From Schizochytrium sp. TIO01 (taxonomy: Eukaryota; Sar; Bigyra; Thraustochytrida; Thraustochytriidae), in the NCBI GenBank assembly GCA_004764695.1, contig SMSO01000025.1, forward strand, positions 4,628,862 to 4,692,861: 64,000 nucleotides of DNA, written 5' to 3'. Below the pieces are notes generated by a model. It worked only from the letters and a program-made list of their open reading frames with translations. It did no database searches and had not been told where the DNA came from. The translations under genes and the position numbers were made by a program. Each line of letters begins with the position of its first letter. Within the stretch, counting starts at the first letter, position 1. Shown one piece after another: positions 37,001 through 49,179 of the stretch.

Positions 37001-37385
37001 GTTTCGTTCTTGATTCATACTATTCTACAGAGAGTAAAAAGTTAAATATATCAAAATGAAAACAAATAACTTAGTATTTTATAATAGATGTGCACTCACC
37101 TTTGTTCTGTTCCTTCTCGCATGTTCTTTCCTTATCCGCTTCCACTTTCTTTCGTTCTTTAGTTTTCCAGGTTGACATCACCACTTGCCTTGGGGTATGT
37201 ATATCCTACGCTTCAGGTTCGGTCAATGCGATCTACGCCTGCTCCACGAAGATGCGTCTGCGAGGATTTCGTTGCAGTCAGTTTCGGCCACACGGAAACC
37301 ATACGCATCAATCGAGAAGGATGGATGTGAGCGCGGAAACAAACACTTTAATAGTTAGCTACGAAGAGTGAATAAAGAACAGAAC

Positions 37386-37418
<33 letters not shown>

Positions 37419-38226
37419 GTTGTTATTATTATGGGTATTTTGTTTCTTATGAATTCTACGTAGGTACTGATAATAAGGAGGCGAACATCTTCGCGCGAGC
37501 ACGCAAACACAGCAGTTCTGCGACTGCTCGCGCCGCCCCAGCCCGCGTGGCAGCCGGGGGAGCTGCAGCATTCGTTCCTATTCCCTGAGGACGTCCTCGA
37601 TCCACCGCTTGGACGAGTTTCTTTTGGATTTCGAGCGCATTTGGCGGCGCATTACCGCCGCACCGCCGTCCATTTGCCCAACACATCAGGATCGGGCGCT
37701 TCGCCGCTTGCTGGCACCTCAAGCTGCCTAGGAATCGAGGCCTGGGCTTCAGGAGCAGCTTGACGAATCGCTGGATCTACTCACGGTATTGTAGAGACTC
37801 CGCCTGAACCCCGAAGGACGATCATTCTGGTGGTGCTCTACTTTCATAGACTCAAAAGAACTTCGTTAAAATCATCTCGAGGAACAAGATTGCTCAGAAC
37901 AGGGAGTAACATACACTTGAACGTTTGCCCCTGCAAGTATCCCTTAGGTTTTATCTTTCTCTGTCGTTTGTGGGCTCAATCTGACAACTGGTTGTCCTTT
38001 TTCACGTTCAGATTTTCCCTTGGGTTCTTTTCATTCGAAGTGAAAAAGTTGAAGATCGTTGGTGCGAGATCAACCTTTAGCAAAATCTTGTGAGGGCAGG
38101 ATCAATTGTACACATATACCAAGTGAGACTTGTGCATGGGAGGACTGTTAAGGAGGTTTGGTCAAATTTTCATAGTTGGGCGAGAGTTCTGCTTGCTTGA
38201 GTGGGCAAACAACTAAGCTGAGCACA
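34003..38226. other. 4.2 kb gene-poor intergenic region
   Basis: The longest stretch without a recognisable gene. Only short frames (under about 100 codons) are present, none resembling a known family. 34710-35850 has a more balanced composition and several overlapping short frames, as a decayed gene or element might, but no remnant can be named. A short inverted repeat AGGCAGG-accta-CCTGCCT lies at about 35574-35592. The ATT microsatellite is listed separately. Confidence 0.5.
37388..37432. repeat. (ATT)n microsatellite
   Basis: About 15 ATT/TTA units with one GTTGTT interruption, in intergenic DNA. Confidence 0.9.
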
Positions 38227-38568
38227 ATGCCGTCGTCAACTTCATTTGACGGCGATCTGCAGCAACAATACAGCCCAACATCGGTCAATTACAACAATGG
38301 AAGCAGTGTTGTTAGCAGTAATAGCAGCACAAGCAGCAACAGCAACGGGTACGGCAATAGCCATCATGGCGTTGGGTCAACAGAGTCGATTCAACGGCAT
38401 GCGCGGATCAGCAGCCAGTGGCTCAGCATTGACGAAAGCTTGCAGCATGATTTGGATGAACATGAAAGCAGACGTAGCAGGGACACATACAATCACGACT
38501 TAATCATGGATATTGGATTAACCTCAAGATTTCCCGACGATGAACACTCAATAGGTAGTATAGAATAT

Positions 38569-38607
<39 letters not shown>

Positions 38608-40332
38608 AACAACAACAACAACGATGTCGATATAAGCGGTGATTACAGCAACAGCAATAATAATAGCAGAAATGGACCTGGAACTGACGATGACGAGACC
38701 TCATCAGAGGGAGAACGCTCCATGACACTGAGCGACCGGAAAAAGGAGTTCCGCATTATCACATTCATATTAACTCCAGCAATTATCACAACATTTATTT
38801 TTCTCGTCCTTTACTGGAACGAGGAATCTGAATGCCGTGCACCTTTGCGCATGTGGTGTTTGATCGAGGCAGTGCGGCTAGCAATGTCAATATTTTTGTC
38901 CTGGCTTCTCCAACGTGATATTAATCGGAGTACGGGGCAGCTGGAGAAGCTCGATCAACTGAGCCGTATCATGAGTATGTTCTCTTTTTCATGGTTCGTC
39001 ATGGGCCATATTTGGCTTGTTCAAGCCGCAGGAAGCTGTAACCAGTCTTCACCACATCTCTTCCATCTGACAGCAGCGCTCATCATTTTGCAGTACACGC
39101 TAATGCTTTTGCCGTTGATTGTGTTAATTCTCTTGACACCATTTCTGTGTCTGTGTCTACCATGTATTATTCAAGGCTTCTTTTTCTTTAACAAACCGCA
39201 AGTTAAGGGTGCTACCAAACGGCAGATCAACAAATTACCTACGGAGAAATTCGATGCAGATGACTTTGCCGAAAAGGGCTTCGACACGCAGTGCTCCATC
39301 TGTCTTGCAGATTATGAGCGGAGTGAGATTATTCGTGTCTTGCGGTGTCGCCATACGTTCCATAAGGCATGTATAGATCCCTGGCTTACACTTAATGGCA
39401 CATGCCCTATCTGTCGCGCGCCAATAGTGCAGGTCCCGGCTTCAGATAAAGATGGAGTCACTTCAACAACATCCGCACCTTCCTCGTTGTCGTCACCTCG
39501 CGCTGTGGAAATGATTGAACGGCAGATGTCGACAACTAGCGAGGGTAGTATATCATTGTTGCCAACGACAGAGACGACATCTGAGGTTGTTATCGCTACT
39601 CCACCACCGCCTCTTCATGGCTCAGAGGACTTCTGGCCGCGCCAATCTTTGAGCCGATCTAGTAGTATGAGTAGTCACGCAAGTTTTGCCGAAGTCGACC
39701 TTGAGCCTGCGGAAACAGAGTCTCTTTCCTCTGATTATTCTCGCTCCCCCATGTCTCGCACAAGTAGTGAAGTGGCCATGGGGTCGGCGCGTCGGTCTCG
39801 GTCGGCTGCGGGCCCTCATCATATGCTGCGTAGCAGTGCTTCAGCAGAGAACTTGATGCCCGATTCATCGTACGAGAACCGTGTGGCTCACTCAGGTCGG
39901 AGTCGCAGACCACGTGCCGACAGTGCTTCAGGTGCAAACATACTAATCGGAAGTCGTCCGTTTTCGCTTCGCACCTCATTGGTGAGAAGCTGGGGGCTCG
40001 CGTCTCGAGCACGGGCTGTGGAACGCCGACGGCTCGGTTCCGATCGTTTGCCAGAAATCTTCGGCGATGTCGGAGTCGGCGGTTCTGACGATGGCGCATT
40101 GAACAGTATTGGCTGGGCGCTTGGTTTAAGTCAGGATGACCCTCATGATATGCCGAGCAACTCTCACGATTCAAGTAGCACTCTTTTGAGTTCTACAAAT
40201 AACAGCAGCAGCATCAACACCAACATCACCAACAACACTAATAATGTCAGCAATAGTGTTGGCACACGGGGTTCTGGATATGCACAACGCTTGTCCGGAG
40301 AAGGCGAGAGCTTAAGTATGCGTCTGGCATAG
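38227..40332 (+). CDS. multi-pass membrane RING-H2 E3 ubiquitin ligase
   Basis: 701 aa from the ATG at 38227. The Ser/Asn-rich N-terminus contains an uninterrupted run of 18 Asn (about 115-132). Four to five hydrophobic helices lie at about 177-197, 209-228, 250-269 and 279-320. A RING-H2 finger follows with Cys356, Cys359, Cys374, His376, His379, Cys382, Cys393 and Cys396 (C3H2C3) and the usual Pro-Ile-Cys-Arg end. Ser-rich, disordered C-terminal 300 residues end in another Asn-rich patch. RING-H2 proteins recruit an E2 to transfer ubiquitin; the membrane-helices-then-RING order resembles plant and protist membrane E3 ligases of the endomembrane system. Substrate unknown. The open frame extends 17 codons 5' of the ATG without another ATG. 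Confidence 0.9.
38569..38622 (+). repeat. (AAC)n coding microsatellite
   Basis: 18 Asn codons, 17 AAC and one AAT, within the RING-H2 gene; nearly pure and therefore likely length-variable. Confidence 0.95.
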
Positions 40333-42579
40333 AGTTTGCCTCAGATGTGGAATTCGGTTCACAAAACGCAAGGTTCTCTTGTTTTTTTGTTTTTTTTTCT
40401 TGCGCATTCTTTGGTTTATCCCTGTGGCCTCTTGAGCAAGAGTTCGTGATCTTTGCAGACGGCATCCAGTCTGATGAAAGTTGAGTAGTCATCCCTTCTG
40501 ACTTTCCTGCTCAAGTGGAGCTTCGTTATTGTTGTTGATGTTCTTATTGACACTGTTGTTTATGTAATCTTTCTCTTATCGTAGGAAGGTCCCTTCCCTG
40601 TCTTCTTTTCTTTGGCTCCTCAGCTGATTTGGTTTCCCATCTATCACATGCTCGCGACACATCAAAGCTACAAATCCGTGTCGTTGAAAACACTGATCAT
40701 CAGCATAAATTGAATTGAACTCCAGTGTATCTTCTTATTTTTCACTTCCCATACATACTTCATTTTCTCTTGGTCTTGTTTCGAGATGAACCTCGTCGAT
40801 TTTCTACAACGATATGACTTTAATTCTGGGGGGTACTCTGATTCTTGCATATTTTTGAACAAAGTAGAAACCTGAGTTTTGAACATCTTATTTTAGATTA
40901 ATGTTTTAACTCTACCTTTATATCAGGTTGTATGTTGCTTATATTCATGCTGAAGATTTGTTCATTACTATGGGCAGTTTATGCCAGTTCTGTATATTCT
41001 AAGCCAGCGTAGGTGCAAGATCTGTTGGCATAATTCTAGTCGTTTTGCATATGCCCCTTTTCAGTATATTCATTTGGACATGACTGGCAAATTGTGTCAC
41101 AATCCAAATTGAACTGCCTCAAACTCACGTCTGCATGTTGCTAATGAACGATCGCGCATCGATTTCCGGTGTACTTATAAATAACTCCTCAATGGACAAG
41201 TAAATCGTAGGGCATAAATAGCTTCTTTCTTACTAATACCAATTAAACGATCATGAGAACATTTTAATGAGCTTTGCCAACTACCTGGCGAGACGAGAAG
41301 AAAGACAGATTTAATCTCAAATGTGCTTCTGGAGTTTGATGGGCAGAAAAAACAAGGAAAAAACAATGCGCGATGTTGCTAGATGGTTTACTTGAATATG
41401 AGGGATGCTGAAATCAGAATTTTGTGAAGCAGAGATATGAAAATCAATACGAGCAAGTGGAGATTTTTCGAAGCCAGGTGGACAGAAAAACATCAAATTC
41501 AATGCGTAGTATTTTCTTTTTTCTTTTTCTAGGAGGCTATTTTCTTATACGTTTTCGTTGAGGGTTTGCTGCTTCCTGATGAGGGGGGGGGGAGGCTGGG
41601 AGTTCTCCACTCGGAAGCAGGACCGTGAGAGGAAACGCAGATGTACGGGTGCACAGCTGTCTGGCTAAGAGGGTAAGAGACCTAAGTGGGGTGTTATGAT
41701 ATGTGTGTATGTATATATGTATGGATTAGAGGATCAAGGGAAGCCACACTTTTACCTACACACACATAGCATACTCAAATGCACCAGGCTCAAACCGTGC
41801 CCAGCCCCGCACAGCTGGCTGGTTTAGTTTTTTTAGTTTGTTAACTTTTTTTTTGCATGCTTGTTTGATGACGATTGAATGTTCGATCGATCGAATGAAC
41901 GACTGAACGTACATAAGGGTTAAAGAGAAAGAGTGAGAGAGAGGGAGAGAGAGATGATGCTGGTAATGCCGATGAGTGAGAATTAGAGAAAGAAGGTATG
42001 CAAACAATCACAGGACCATGCGAAACTCCAACAAAATAACACAGAATTCAACAACGACACAAGGGGAACCACACGAGAAGGTAGGTTCTGTGGCAGTCTA
42101 CCTCTACAGGTGATGGATGTGGAAAAGTGATCGCCCACTATTGTCGCAGATTAGCTCATCAATGAGTTTGTCGGTTATTCCATATAGTAATTGTTGTTTC
42201 TAGGAACGCGTGCTTGCGACCTGTTGTCTCAGTGGTGGAAGGTGCTTGTTGCCAAAGACTTAAAATAAAGAGGGCATATCAATGAAAACAGCACAACGAA
42301 TGGGCACAATCACGCATGAATGCCTCACAGCATATGTCAAAGAAGTGGCAATCGGTCAAGGAAGGGGATATCGGTCAAAGAGGTGGTAATCGTTTTGAGG
42401 AGGTAGCAATTATCCAAATTGGTGTTGCAACAAGCATTAACTGCAATTTTGCAAAAGAGAAGTGCACAAATCTTGCGAAAAAAAGAATGCATGACGCTTG
42501 CAATAAAGATAACACGCATCTCGCAAAATGTGCACATAATATCTCAATAGTACGTTCATAAACAGAGCAAACTCGCACC
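40333..42579. other. convergent intergenic region, no gene recognised
   Basis: Between the 3' ends of the RING gene (+) and eIF3g (-). Contains a run of ten G at about 41583-41592, a GA-rich repeat (about 41928-41955) and a short set of degenerate approximately 20-nt units (GGCAATCGGTCAA-like) around 42345-42420. No protein-like frame. Confidence 0.5.
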
Positions 42580-43536
42580 TTATCCCAAGTTCTGCGGGAG
42601 AGCTCCACCGTATCCACTGACAATGCCGGCCTTCATGACGCTCTGGGTGCCCGCATCGTCCCTCGCGGATGGCTTGGCCCACTCCACCTTCAAGATCAAA
42701 TGATCGTAACCGAATCCGTTCAACTTCTCCATGGCTCTCGCCGCGTCGTCGCGGTAGTGGAAGCTGATGTATGCAAAGCCCCTCGAGACCTGGGTCTCCC
42801 GGTCCCTAGCAAGGTACACCCTCTGTATCCTTCCAAAGGGCGAGAAGAGGTCTCTGAGGTCATCCTCGTTGGTGTCCTCGGAAATGTTGGTCACACGAAG
42901 AGTAGTCTGGTCCTCCTCCTCGAAGCGGCCACCCATGCCCATACCGGCACCACCGGAGTCTGCGCCTCCCGAGCGCATGTGGAGCGGCACGTACTTGCCA
43001 CCAGCAGCAGCAGAGTTGGGGGCGTCTGCCATCTGGGAGAGTGCAGTACCAGTGCGGAGGCCCTGGCCCATGCCCTCGGAGCCGAGGATGGTGCCGGAGC
43101 CGGGTGCGCCACCAAGGATGTTGGACTCCTTGGCAGCAAACTCCTCGCGCTTCTTGCGGTTGAGCGCACCAGAGCGGAGACGCTTGATCATCTCCTCCTC
43201 CTCACGCTTCTGGGCCTTGTTCTCATCACCAGGGTTCTCGATGTGCACGTCATCACGGCTCATGATGGTGGTCTCCTCCTCAGGTCCGGGGGGCGCGTCC
43301 TCCGCAAGGCCAAACTTGACCCAGTTCTGGCGCTCCTGGATGCGCTTGGAGACCTTCTTCTTCTTGGTCACCACCTTCACCTTGCGAACCACCTTCTGCT
43401 TCTCTCCATCCTGAATCCGGTACGAGGTGATCGTCTTAATGCCCTTATCATCAGGGCCCTCCACCGTGGACTCCGGCAGGTAGTCGTCCAGCTCAGCGAC
43501 GTCCTCATCGTCGGCCCAGCCGCCAAACGAGGCCAT
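42580..43536 (-). CDS. translation initiation factor eIF3 subunit G
   Basis: 318 aa from the ATG at 43536 (MASFGGWADD). eIF3g is a small eIF3 subunit that promotes scanning and reinitiation. The N-terminal half has the eIF3g pattern: KGIKTITSYRI (31-41), a basic KVVRKVKVVTKKKKVSKRI block (48-66), NWVKFG (71-76) and PPGPEEETT (82-90). GKYVPLHMR (180-188) precedes the C-terminal RRM (about 211-288) with RNP2 LRVTNI (213-218) and RNP1 RGFAYISF (252-259), ending in VEWAKPSA. The CCHC zinc knuckle present between these parts in animal eIF3g is missing, and the protein has no Cys. The frame is open 66 codons upstream but without an ATG; that part is GA-repeat leader. Strongly G/C-ending codons suggest high expression. 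Confidence 0.95.
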   Translation of the reverse strand: MASFGGWADDEDVAELDDYLPESTVEGPDDKGIKTITSYRIQDGEKQKVVRKVKVVTKKKKVSKRIQERQNWVKFGLAEDAPPGPEEETTIMSRDDVHIENPGDENKAQKREEEEMIKRLRSGALNRKKREEFAAKESNILGGAPGSGTILGSEGMGQGLRTGTALSQMADAPNSAAAGGKYVPLHMRSGGADSGGAGMGMGGRFEEEDQTTLRVTNISEDTNEDDLRDLFSPFGRIQRVYLARDRETQVSRGFAYISFHYRDDAARAMEKLNGFGYDHLILKVEWAKPSARDDAGTQSVMKAGIVSGYGGALPQNLG

Positions 43537-43747
43537 CTTGGATTCTTCTTTTTCCTCCTCTTCTTCTACTTCTCCTCTTCCGAGCCGCCTCCGATTCCTG
43601 TTCTCGCCACCCTCCGAGCTCCTGCGTCCTTCCTCCTCGCCTGCGTCCTTGCCTTCCGCTCTCGCCTCGCGTCGCGATACCGGGCGCTCGAGTCGGCAAC
43701 GGGGTCTGCGTGAGGCCTCTCTTCTCCTCTTCACTCAATGGAGCTCA

Positions 43748-43830
43748 ATCTCTCTTTCTCTCTTTCTCTCTTTCTCTCTTTCTCTCTCTTTCTCTCTCTT
43801 TCTCTCTTTCTCTCTTTCTCTCTTTCTCTA
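43748..43830. repeat. (CTCTTT)n simple repeat in eIF3g leader
   Basis: About 83 bp of CTCTTT/CTCT units; on the eIF3g sense strand it is a GA-rich leader just upstream of the coding region. A second shorter CTTT tract lies at 44089-44125. Confidence 0.9.
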
Positions 43831-43853
43831 TCGCTCCTTTTTACGCCTAAACG

Positions 43854-43920
43854 CCCTATAACGCGCTATACTCCACTTCCGCGCCCTATACTCCACTTCC
43901 CGCGCGCCGCGCAAGTGGCT
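43854..43920 (-). promoter_or_regulatory. candidate eIF3g promoter: tandem GGAAGTGGAGTATAG plus GCGTTATAGGG
   Basis: On the minus strand GGAAGTGGAGTATAG occurs twice in tandem (complement at 43886-43900 and 43866-43880), 20 bp apart, followed at once by GCGTTATAGGG (43854-43864), about 318 nt upstream of the eIF3g ATG. The same 11-mer occurs upstream of the gene at 59245. A promoter role is inferred from position and recurrence. Confidence 0.45.
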
Positions 43921-45847
43921 TATACGCCGCCCGCACACTGGCCTAAACTCCTGCAAGTAGCCTATAGCCACTGGAAGTCAGCCAAACGAGCCTCAGAAAC
44001 TAACGAACGAGCGAACCACCTCCCGAGCCAGCAGCCAGCAGCGCCTCGAGGCCGACGCCTGCGCCGCCAAATCGCTCGCGCCTCAGGGCTCTTTCTCTCT
44101 TTCTCTCTTTCTTTCTTTCTTTCTCGCCGCAGGAAACCTGCGCTCGATCTTTCAACAACAGCCAAATAAAAGAAAGAAATCGATGGACTCTCTCTCTTTC
44201 TTTCCCACGTCATCCCTATCTAACCACGACTAGGACACTCTTACCGTAAACACTACCACCACCGCTGGCTGCCGGAGTAACGGCCTATCCTGGAGGATAA
44301 TAGGCCACTTTGGGTTCCCTGGGTTCCCATATATCTGCGGGAGAATCGGCGCGGATATGCGCCGGAGTAGAGCAACCCTGGGAAGGAGGGCGGTACACAT
44401 GTGCAGTCGCGGGTGACCTTGCGTGGAGGGGTGTGTGAAAGCGAAACGAGGAGCGCAGTCACAGTGGTGTCGAGGAAGGGTTGTTGATGGAGGCTTGCTT
44501 GCTTGCTCCGTCAGGGCACGGCAGGGCGAGGCCACCAGCGGTGGAGGGAAAGGCACGAGGACATCCTGGCAATGTGGAGCTGGTGGTTTGGGCAGAGGTC
44601 CCCGGAGAGACGGTCGGCAGTGGAGAAATGGTAGCGGTTGAACGTTGATTGACACTCTTGGGAGCGGCTTCTTGGAGGTGAGCTTGCGAACATTCTAGCG
44701 CATGCACGATCAAAGCTGAGAGGGACTGAGGCCTACCTACAGCGGCAATGGATTTATGAAGCTGAAGTAAACTCTGGCATTTGAAGGAGCGAGTAAGTCG
44801 TGGTAGATTACACCAAGGGGATGGGCGGTTGCACATTGGTTTTCCTTAAATGTTTCAAGTAGCAGAACTATGTAAGCGAGCGCCTCTGACAATAATACAA
44901 AAACAACGTCCAGGAAGATCTCTTTTATGATTTTTTATTTATTCTCACAAAGGCCGGATTGGTTGTGGTAGCGCGAGTATTTTGACTATGCAAACAAATG
45001 ATGTGCCATGATAGTAGCAATACGGACTATCCACAGGGCGTTTCTTCTGCTTATAGTATTTAATGTTTTTCAGACAACAGAGCAATAATCTCTAACATTC
45101 AACGGTTGAGTACAGAGACGATTTGTTGTACATTAAAAGTAAAGTGATGTACCATTGCAAACTAAGTTACGCTGTTCGCGTTGGAAACCGAAACAAAAGG
45201 TAAAAGATTGCATTTATGCTACTAAGAACTATAGTTTAGTTTGTTTGTAGGGAATATGCTTGCTACTACTCGTTGGGCACATATACTTTCCCTCATGACA
45301 TCCTGGCCGGTGTTGCCAAGGCCTTGCCATCGCTGCGCTCCCTAGGTACTAACTAGTAGGTAGTGCAATAGACATTTTAGGTGAAAAGAGAAAAAGAGAG
45401 AAGAAATAAAAATATCGTCTAATTATCAAAAAGGAAGGTGTGCGAAAGCTACAGTTAGGTAAAGAGCCCAGGTAAGGAAACATCAATTGCACAACAACTG
45501 TGAGACCACAGCGCGCGCAGACCCAAACAAAGCAGGTGCGTTCACCAGACACCGTCCCCTAGCACCCTTCGAGACAGGACGAGCTGCCTAAGGCCCTAAG
45601 CAAGGAAGAGGAAAGTTCTTCAGTGCAGAGACCTACAACTGCATTAGATAATTGCTTCTGCCAGTTCGTCTGCAGCTACAGAAGAACTAACTACGGCAAT
45701 AACTCAGACGGCAAAAGCTTACTTGTGATAAATACTGACTAACTCGTCCAATACGAACACAATCTGGCTATTCAACGTCCTGATCACAATTCACAGAGGC
45801 AAGAGAACAAAGAATCAAACGTAGAAACTCGAACTTAATCATTCAAT

Positions 45848-46490
45848 ATGGCAGTCTCGAGTAGAACTGCGCGCGGAGCCTTCATCGTCTTCGAAGGCGT
45901 GGACCGCTGCGGTAAAACAACGCAGACTCAGCGCCTCGTGCAGGCCCTCCAGCAACGCAAAATCGATGTCGAGCTCTGCCGCTTCCCCGATCGCACCACG
46001 GCAACTGGAAAGATTATTGACGCGTACCTCAAGAACGGAGTTGAGCTTGACGACCATGCGGTACATTTGCTCTTCTCCGCAAACCGCTGGGAGTCTGCAC
46101 AGACCATCCGTAAGAAACTTGAAGCTGGGAACGACCCTTGTTGTCGATCGCTATGCGCACAGCGGCGTGTGCTTCTCCGCTGCCAAGGCTGGGATGGACA
46201 TTGACTGGTGCAAAGCACCCGATGCAGGCCTCCCAGCGCCCGACTCGGTCATTTTCCTCAAACTCGCCATCGAAGACGCCATGCAGCGTGGCCAGTTTGG
46301 AGAGGAGCGCTATGAGAAACAGGATTTCCAAAACAAGGTTTTGGACAACTTCATGCAGATGCGAACGGATGACTGGCGTATTATTGACGCCAAGCGGCCC
46401 ATCGATGCTATTGCCGAGGAAATTGAAGCTCTGGCACTCGAGATCATTGAATCATGTGCCGAAAAACCACTCAATACTCTTTGGGAGTGA
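45848..46490 (+). CDS. thymidylate kinase, frame broken by one extra base
   Basis: dTMP kinase phosphorylates dTMP to dTDP in the dTTP pathway. The first frame (45848 to about 46130) gives VFEGVDRCGKTTQTQRL, the P-loop at about 14-30, and a DVELCRFPDR dTMP-site region. Homology then jumps to the +1 frame: TLVVDRYAHSGVCFSAAKAG with the DRY motif, the lid region RGQFGEERYEKQ and a normal C-terminus ending at TGA (46488-46490). The break is at or next to the GGGAACGACCC run at 46127-46137; one surplus base explains it. Combined length is about 213 codons, the size of human DTYMK. Without the shift the first frame ends after 118 codons, without the DRY half. Since the remainder is well conserved, a sequence or assembly error is likeliest; a true mutation or programmed shift is possible. 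Confidence 0.9.
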
Positions 46491-48340
46491 AAAGGTTGCT
46501 CGATAACTCTCTCTGCCTTCAGCCTTCGGACAACCTTCAATTTTTCTTGCCAATATAATGTGTCTATCAATCAGAATTTCAAATCTCGTCAACTATGTCA
46601 GTCAATCTTATTTCCACTGTCTTTGGGAAAGGGGACAGAAGCTTTTACTAAAGGCAGCCAGTCAGATAGCTCTAAGAGTCAAGGACTAGATGTTTACATG
46701 TCCATTCCTTGTTAAACATAATTAAACTAAGCCTGTGAACTTCAGTTTCACTTGAACAGCTCTGCAAATACTTGACACACGTCCATGTTCTTTTCACACA
46801 TAAGCTTTGGACACTGCTCAAAGTCGCCCTTTATTACGTCAACTCTGTGGTAGAACTACTGCGTCTTTGGAATGGGCGTTCTTCTGTTATCTACGTTTTC
46901 AAATGTAGATACAATTGTTGTGGTTTATGTTGAGTGATGTAAGCCAAGTGCATGACGACGTAAGTCAAGTACATGGCGCCATCTCAAATATATACACTGA
47001 CTATCTAGAGCATCTTCATGTGAAAAAATATCCTCGTCTTAGATTCGGTCCAGAAACATGGAAATGACTCCACCTCCATGAATATAACCAGAACCAAAGG
47101 TAATGTTTTTAGAGTGTCTATGATATCAACCTTATCTGGTTGGTCTCTGATGAAGCAGACCATTCTCCTTCTTAAGCACATTCGGTATCATTTTACCGAG
47201 GGTGCATAAAAAGGTGACTTTGCGGGACTGTTCTTGTACTGAACATGGCAGCTTTTGAATTTCGTATGTCTCAGCTCAGCAACATGATCTTAGAACGTCG
47301 AATTGGGAATGCACATTTCATATGCCGAGGACCTGCTTAGTTGATTTTACGCCGTTGAGAGGGTCTTCTTCTCTTTCAATATGAGATCTCCAGAGTTCAG
47401 CACCTACGCAGCTAGCTAGCTGTTGAACACAATTTCTCAGTGCCATAGTACCACGGAAGTGAATCCTTCTTCACCTCGATTGGGCTCTATCCGCAGAGCT
47501 CCGCAGAGCTCCGCAGAGCTCCGCAGCTACACCATGGGCCATAAAATAGCCATCCCAATCTCTCCCCAGCCCCACCCTGTTGACAGCAAATTGTATGAAT
47601 TCCTCGCGGCAATTTCAACCATCACGAAGGCAGCATGGGAACAAACATCGATCATTCTATTACAAAATGAATGTAAACCTCCACGAAGGAATCCGCGCTA
47701 GCCGGCAACCACGTCCATAGCCCAGTCGCTTTGGAAACGCGGACCATCCCGTCTTGTGTTCCAGTACTGCATTGCGCGGCACTCTTCCATTCCCATATTG
47801 CTTCGCACGATTCTTCTTCAATCACACGTAAAACCAATTCTTTGGAGGGCCTAGCGCCGTCTTAGCGATTCTCCTAACGAGATCAATTGATTTTCAAGGT
47901 TATTTTTTCCAGCCGTTTCACATCACTTCTTGAAGAAGATGGAGTACTACAATGGTGTTTTTTCTTTCTTCTTGCGCACTCACGAATCCGGCTCAAGCTA
48001 TTCTCAGCAGAGCCCTGCGATCTTCTGCGGGGGCTCGAGGCTGCAGTCCAGTCCCGTGGTGGCGAGACGGAGCCGCCGCCGCTTGCCCGAGGCTGTCTGT
48101 CTGGTTGTCCTGCTCGGCAGAGCAGCCAGGAGGATTGCTGATTGCACGCGGTGGCAAAATTCGCGCTTCGTTTCATTGACATCTTGCTTCTGCTGACGTT
48201 TCACAAGTTGAGGCCATCGGCCTCGAAGAAGCTCAAGGATACCTTGCCAGCTTGAGCATACGTAGGGACTGGAGGCTGCAGGTCCAAGGGAGCTGAGGCC
48301 GAGGACTTTCCTAGACCTTGATAGCCTCTCTTCACTTCCT
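46491..48340. other. intergenic region, no gene recognised
   Basis: AT-rich at first; from about 47420 more balanced, with a perfect tandem of CCGCAGAGCT (three units and part of a fourth, 47491-47528). 47930-48340 is GC-rich and probably leader of the next gene. No frame resembles a known protein. Confidence 0.5.
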
Positions 48341-49135
48341 ATGTCCTCGGTGTCCGGAGGGGGCTCAGAACGGGCACGCAGACGTCCAGCATCTTCTGGA
48401 GTAACACGATCTTCAATATGGACGTCAGCCATGGGACCCCGGCCTGAAACTGCAGCACCTTTGAGTAATTATGCTCCAAATGATATGTTTGAAGTCGCAG
48501 AGTTTCTGCAAGGCTTATACCCTGCCGAAGATTACCAAGTTGACATTGTGCTGGCAGATGCCGAAGGCGCAGCCACTGACCTACATCTCTGGCACCAACA
48601 ACAAAAGCAACAGCAACAGCAGCAGCACAGGATGGACCAGGAGCAACATTTCAATTCGCAAAACTGTGATCCAAACCAAGTTACGCCCGATATAGTAAGC
48701 ACAATGGGCATCACTAACGAGAGCACCCAAAAGCCACCGGCGAGACCCACTGGATCCCGCATAAGGCAACGCCGGCAGCGGACAGAGAAGAATAAATTTC
48801 AGCGTACCTTGGACCTCTCATCAGACTCTCGTGAGGGGCTTTTAGAAGATGCTGAGCAGCGCAAGGCTGCAATTATTGCACGCGGACCTCGTCCACGCTC
48901 AGGACAGCTTTTCGACCCAGCCTGGGATACCAAGAAGTTACAGGACAATGTTTTCTCGGAAACGGCTCATCGCGCGGAGCCTTTAAGATCGCACGAACCC
49001 TCATCGAGGTCTGTATTAAACCCCCGTCACACTACTCAACGTCGTCGTGAATTTCGATATCAGACATTCCAGCGTGAAGATGACAGTAATGATTATAATA
49101 TTCGACATCATAATCAGCAGCAGTATCATCATCAT

Positions 49136-49179
<44 letters not shown>

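Larger units (their letters stand above)
43537..45847. other. divergent intergenic region between eIF3g and thymidylate kinase
   Basis: The first 700 bp are GC- and CT-rich, with CTTT repeats (43748-43830, 44089-44125) and a promoter-like module. A hairpin-capable GGCCTATCCT-gg-AGGATA(ata)ATAGGCC-like sequence lies near 44282-44306. The remainder is AT-rich, with a CTAGGTACTA-type patch at about 45340-45362. No gene recognised. Confidence 0.5.

Noticed and set aside
39659-40174. 171-codon minus-strand frame
   Set aside because: Antisense to the Ser-rich tail of the RING gene; composition dictated by that tail.
42700-43713. 337-codon open frame on the + strand
   Set aside because: Exactly antisense to eIF3g; it arises from the G/C-ending codon bias of that gene and its translation is Val/Leu/Ala/His-rich without any domain.
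46105-46130. Mini-intron to explain the thymidylate kinase frame break
   Set aside because: The only GTAAG...AG span there is 15 nt, too short for splicing and a multiple of three, so it would not repair the frame.
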